A DNA stretch of 64,000 nucleotides, from positions 29,645 to 93,644 of the forward strand of contig JAMYHL010000114.1 in NCBI GenBank assembly GCA_025531455.1. Direction: 5' to 3'. Of this stretch, positions 60,113-64,000 are shown in pieces. Within the stretch, counting starts at the first letter, position 1. Each line of letters begins with the position of its first letter. A program made the position numbers and the translations under genes. The notes under the pieces were generated by a model. That model did no database searches. It was not told where the DNA came from and worked only from the letters and a program-made list of their open reading frames with translations. Origin of the DNA: Apiotrichum sp. Y4204 (taxonomy: Eukaryota; Basidiomycota; Tremellomycetes; Trichosporonales; Trichosporonaceae).

Positions 60113-63100
60113 GGCGGGCGCGCGGGCGGCGGTGGAGATTGAGATCTGAGCGCGCGTCGCGCCGGCGCTCACGGCGACAGGGGCGGGTGACTGCTAGCTG
60201 GCCGGTGCTAGCTGCGATGAGAGTGTGTTGGGATATTTGACTCGGCCTACTCGACGGGATTGAAGGCGAACGTGAAGGGGGAGAGCGCAGGGTGGTCCTT
60301 CAAGGAAAGGCAGAGGTGATCGCTGGGCGATGTGGTGCTGGGGTGGTGGTGGTGGGAGGGTGAGGACCGATAGAGCAATGTAATGAAATGTTTAACGGTA
60401 TCGAGTGATAAGAAAGTCTTGCTGCTGGGTTGCTGACCGCATGGACTGAGAGTCCAGAGAGTCCGGTCTACGATCCGTGATGCGCAACGAGGCTGAACTT
60501 GTGTTCGGTTCGCAATGGATGCTGCTACCGCTGGCGTTGCAATCGTTGGGGAATACGACGAGAACGGGGTACGCGCATGGATGGTGAGGAGAGCCAATGC
60601 GCGGGGGAAACTAGAAGCGAGGAGTGAACCGTTTGTTGATGCTGTCTGGCCTCTTGGGGATTGCGAGAAGCGTGCTGATCGCGAGAGAGGCGCTAAGTGG
60701 CCGCCGTGCTACACATACGATGTTTGTGACCCTGCGTGAGAGTGTGTGTTGTTTGGAACGCTGCGATTGATCGACGACGATGATGGGAGCTGGAATGATG
60801 ATGGCAAGCGACCTTTCCTTTCTTCTGCGAGGTGATATTCTGGGGGTACAGCGTGCGTAGCGTTGCGTAGTGCGCGTAATGAAATGATGTGGTATCACAA
60901 GAGTACCAGAGCAGAGGAACGCTTCAGAGCGAGAGCACAAGAGCGCGCGGCGCCAGAGGCCAGAGGAAAGATGTGCCCTAGGGACACGAACGATGGCTTC
61001 CGAACCCCAAGAGCCAGGGACACAGCCACGGCCCACAGGGACCCGAGGGGGACCGAGAGGGTGGCAGGGAAAGGGAACTTGCAGGATAACAACCAGGGAT
61101 CACAGGGAAGAGATGATGGTATGATAATCCGCCAAAACCCCTCACAAGCAAGCGATGTAGACTCTCGCGCTCCCCCTGCTCTCGTGCTCTCAATGCTCTC
61201 GGTGCTCTGCTTATCGCAGTCTTTGGTCGCTGTCGCTTGCGCAATGTAGCCAGATGGAGCAAATCCGATGTCCCCGGCAACGCGCAAAAGCCAACACAAA
61301 TCTCAAGCTCTCCAGAGACCGGCGCGTGTAGGTGTTCGCTCTACCCGCGGGAGGCTCGAGAGTACGCGAGGCAGTGGTGTCGATTACAGAGCGCCACCAG
61401 CGCAAGGACCCCGGATGTGGCTAGTGGTACGGTACTGAACACTCCTTCTCCTGGATGTCGTGAGCACAAGAGAGCTCGGTGCCTCCTGGTGAGATTGGAA
61501 GAGCTTGAGCCTATGGCCTGTGGCTTGGGGTCTGTAACGAGATGCCGCTCAAACAGGGCCGAACGCCGAGCGCCGAGCGTCGAACCGGGCGCCGTCGCGT
61601 TCAGTTGTTCCCGTGGCGTCTAGGGGCCGAGGGGGTCCACTGGAAGAGTGACAAGGTGTCACAAGGCGAACCGTCCAGCGTGCAGCAGTAACGTGCTGCC
61701 GCAGCAGTTGGTGCGCGCAGGTGGGCGTCGCCGGTGTACTGAAGCGGTGTGGTTGATGGTGAGCGGTATAAGCAGTGGCCAGGGAATCGCTGGCGGCAAC
61801 AACGAACTCGGTGGCATGTGAATGGACGAGAGCATCGGCGACGTCGGCCCCTCCTGGCTCGGCGCCTCATCCCTGTCGTCTCCACAAGTCTCTTCGGTTG
61901 CCTACGTGTGTACACGTGTGGCTCAGCTGGTCAGCCCATGTGAGCTGGCGTGGCACGCTCATTGGCAACCTCGCAAGGGCCTGTGCGTTGTACACTGTGC
62001 ATGCATACCGCTCGGTGCCAGCTTGGCCATGGTGGCCAGACACTCGGTGTGGAATGCATCATGTTGTGGTGCACTGCAGCAAACGGTGGCCGACAGCCTC
62101 ATCCAGCTGTACAGTACGGGCAGTGGCAACACATGCCTCACATTGCCCCAAAAGATGCTCAAAAGCTCCAAAGATCCAAATTACATGCCTCATCCGCGTA
62201 AAAAAGACTATCGTAATATAACGTGCGGAAGGTAAAACAACTGGCTCGAGCCCCGAGGCCGATGCGCCGAGGACGCCGAAGAGAGGGTCATTGGCGGGGA
62301 AGCACGGATAATTACGCTGAGATCCCACTCTGTGAGGCGTTGAGGGCACTGACAGCACGCAGCAAAGCAGCACAACAGGGGTACACAGGTTATCATTAGA
62401 CGGAATTCACGAGCATACAAGCCAAGCGGAACCACAGAGCGCGGTGCAAGGTGGTGGGTCGTCCTGAGGCGACTCACCTACTCATCCTCTGCTCCTCTGC
62501 TCCTCTTTGCCACCCTTTCAACCTTTCAACATGATCTTTGTGGTTCCTCGCTCGCTCATCATGTCCCTACATCCTGTTCCTGCGTACGTACGTCATCAAC
62601 AATCGCCGTCGAGCATCCGAGCAACCGTGCCGACTGGCGCAGAATTTGCACCACTACATGACACCTCGGGCCTCGGGTTATGGAGTGCACGCCTTTTCCG
62701 ACCCACCCTGGCCCCTGTTTTGCAAGCGGTGCCTCCCTAAAAATACCGTGATATCGCGGAGCACTACTGAACTACTGAAGCGGTTAACAACGGCAGTTGG
62801 TGTGCACATTACAGAAAGAGTTAAGAGAGGTGGCTCTGAGCCCCTCAGGGATCTGCAGGATTTGCGCAACCATGACGCCGATCCGTCGATCCCTCCTTTT
62901 TGCTCCTCGTCGAATCCTAAACCCCCTCAAACACTCCCGGGATTTCGAAAACGGCGTCTTTACGCCAATGGTCGATGAATCAATGGACAATGATCAATGA
63001 AACCCGCTGGCGACTGGAGGCACGGGTGTATGAATGAACCCTCAACACAACACCAGAGGCCAAGAAACATTGGGCACAGTCACAGATCACAACAACAAGC

Positions 63101-63655
63101 AACACATACAATCCAGCGGCTTGTACCTCGGTACGGTGATATCTCGTCATCCCATCGCTTCTGCTGAGCCTCGACAATGGCTGGCAGCACCCCACAACAC
63201 ATTACACAACGCTCCCTGGCCCTGGGATCCTGTGACCTGCCAGGTACGGCAGGGTGAGATAATGGCCGTATCATTTATGCGTACGACCGAATCGTCCGCC
63301 TTCATCATCTCGTCATGCCGGTGCCAATCCCTTGGCCCCTGGACAGATTGGACAATGCGCCGTATCTGGCCGACATGGATGTTTGTGTGTTGTTGTTTAT
63401 TATTCCTCGGTCGCCGATCTCCCAAGTTGTGAAGGAAGGAATGTTGATACATCTCAGGCAATGATAGGCAACTTGTCGATCCGATCTCATCGACAGGGCT
63501 ATGCGCGCTGTGCGCCTGTCGTCGAGGTCGTCGTGAGGTTTGCTTTCAGCAAGGTATCGCAATGGTAATGTTCGATCAATCGATGCGCTGCCATCATTAG
63601 GTCGCCATGTACAATTCACCTCTGCATCCGTTCTACAATAGCCCTTTGTCCATCT
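60113..63655. other. Long gene-free region (3.5 kb)
   Basis: The first 300 bp look like promoter and CT-rich leader (minus strand) of the ankyrin gene. Beyond that I find no coding exon with splice support, no tRNA and no large repeat on either strand. Short open frames (for example 61237-61623 and 62538-62978, plus) have random composition. Confidence 0.45.
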
Positions 63656-64000
63656 CTAGTGTCCTGCCGTGATCGCGCTCTCGGCTGCGGCCGCCTCCTT
63701 TTCCCACTGACGCTCCTGCTTCTCATCCTCCTCGTCCGATTCCTCCGAGTGCCACTCTCGCGCGCGCTCAACCGCCCGGGCCCAGCCGCGCCGCAGCTTG
63801 GCGCGGCGCTTCGCGTCGATCTGCGGCTCAAACAGCTGTGTGTCCGCCGTGTTGACGGCGGCCAGCGTCTCGGGGCGCGCAAGGTCCCAACCGAAGAGGC
63901 CCAGAGCATGGCCCGCTAAAATTGCCGAGCCGAGCGCCGTCGACTCGCGCATCGCCGGCCGACAGACCTTGAATCCGCCGATCTTCCGTCAGTTGTTGCG
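63656..64000 (-). CDS. GUT1: Glycerol kinase (FGGY family), C-terminal fragment
   Basis: Only the 3' end is inside the window. The last exon is probably 63982-63656 (acceptor GGAAG, phase 0) and the rest lies beyond position 64000. It begins [20 protein letters not shown], the conserved FGGY C-terminal motif, then [20 protein letters not shown] and [14 protein letters not shown], which match fungal glycerol kinases. The enzyme makes glycerol-3-phosphate from glycerol in the cytosol. After the conserved Trp there is an extra, highly charged tail ([19 protein letters not shown]) not needed for the fold. Another FGGY sugar kinase is the alternative; the motif after MREST favours glycerol kinase. 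Confidence 0.85.

Noticed and set aside
60247..60597. 116-codon minus-strand frame with a His run
   Set aside because: It looks like CT-rich promoter and leader sequence of the ankyrin gene; no conserved motif.

Overview
The window looks like nuclear DNA of a GC-rich basidiomycete yeast, most plausibly a tremellomycete (Cryptococcus/Trichosporon side). The basis is a dense set of very short introns (about 35-60 nt, mostly GTRNGT...CTRAC...YAG), CT-rich 5' leaders in front of start codons, a urease accessory gene, a transportin with an acidic loop, and domain layouts typical of fungi. I saw no rRNA, CRISPR array, prophage or recognisable transposon. All gene models were built by hand from splice signals and reading frame; in every multi-exon model marked as closed, the exon lengths sum to a multiple of three.

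Layout. 0-5.5 kb: a single-pass membrane protein with a repeated ectodomain (runs off the left edge), an initiator tRNA-Met with an apparent 7-nt intron, eIF3f, a small two-exon protein, and the urease maturation protein UreD. 7-15 kb: a long-chain-base kinase, a vacuolar-type amino-acid transporter and an Afi1-like DENN/SPA trafficking protein. 15-25 kb: cohesin SMC3 divergent from the DNA-repair enzyme TDP1 (with ubiquitin-interacting motifs), then the Ran GTPase-activating protein. 25-30.6 kb is gene-poor but carries two tiny cysteine-motif genes. 30.6-44 kb: a WDR70/GAD1-like WD40 protein, transportin (Kap104) and condensin SMC4. 44-49 kb: HEM13 divergent from a COQ8-type kinase. 50-55 kb: a third tiny cysteine-motif gene, an orphan, mitoribosomal protein mS23 and proteasome lid subunit RPN5. 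55.7-60.1 kb: a large ankyrin-repeat protein. 60-63.6 kb is empty; the right edge holds the 3' end of a glycerol kinase gene.

Most genes are unrelated housekeeping genes, not an operon-like unit. Functional echoes exist: SMC3, SMC4, TDP1 and WDR70 act on chromosomes; RanGAP and transportin are the two halves of nuclear import; HEM13 and COQ8 are mitochondrial/oxygen-linked and share one intergenic region containing three CACGTG boxes.

The most novel signal is a family of three very short genes (25284-25497, 27988-28321, 50053-50236). They share a phase-1 intron placed right after an Asn-x-Gly and a spaced cysteine signature (C-x-G-[DH], then a Cys two residues after the splice codon, then C-x-[YF]-C). 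I do not recognise this family. It looks like a minimal metal-binding protein class that standard gene callers would miss.
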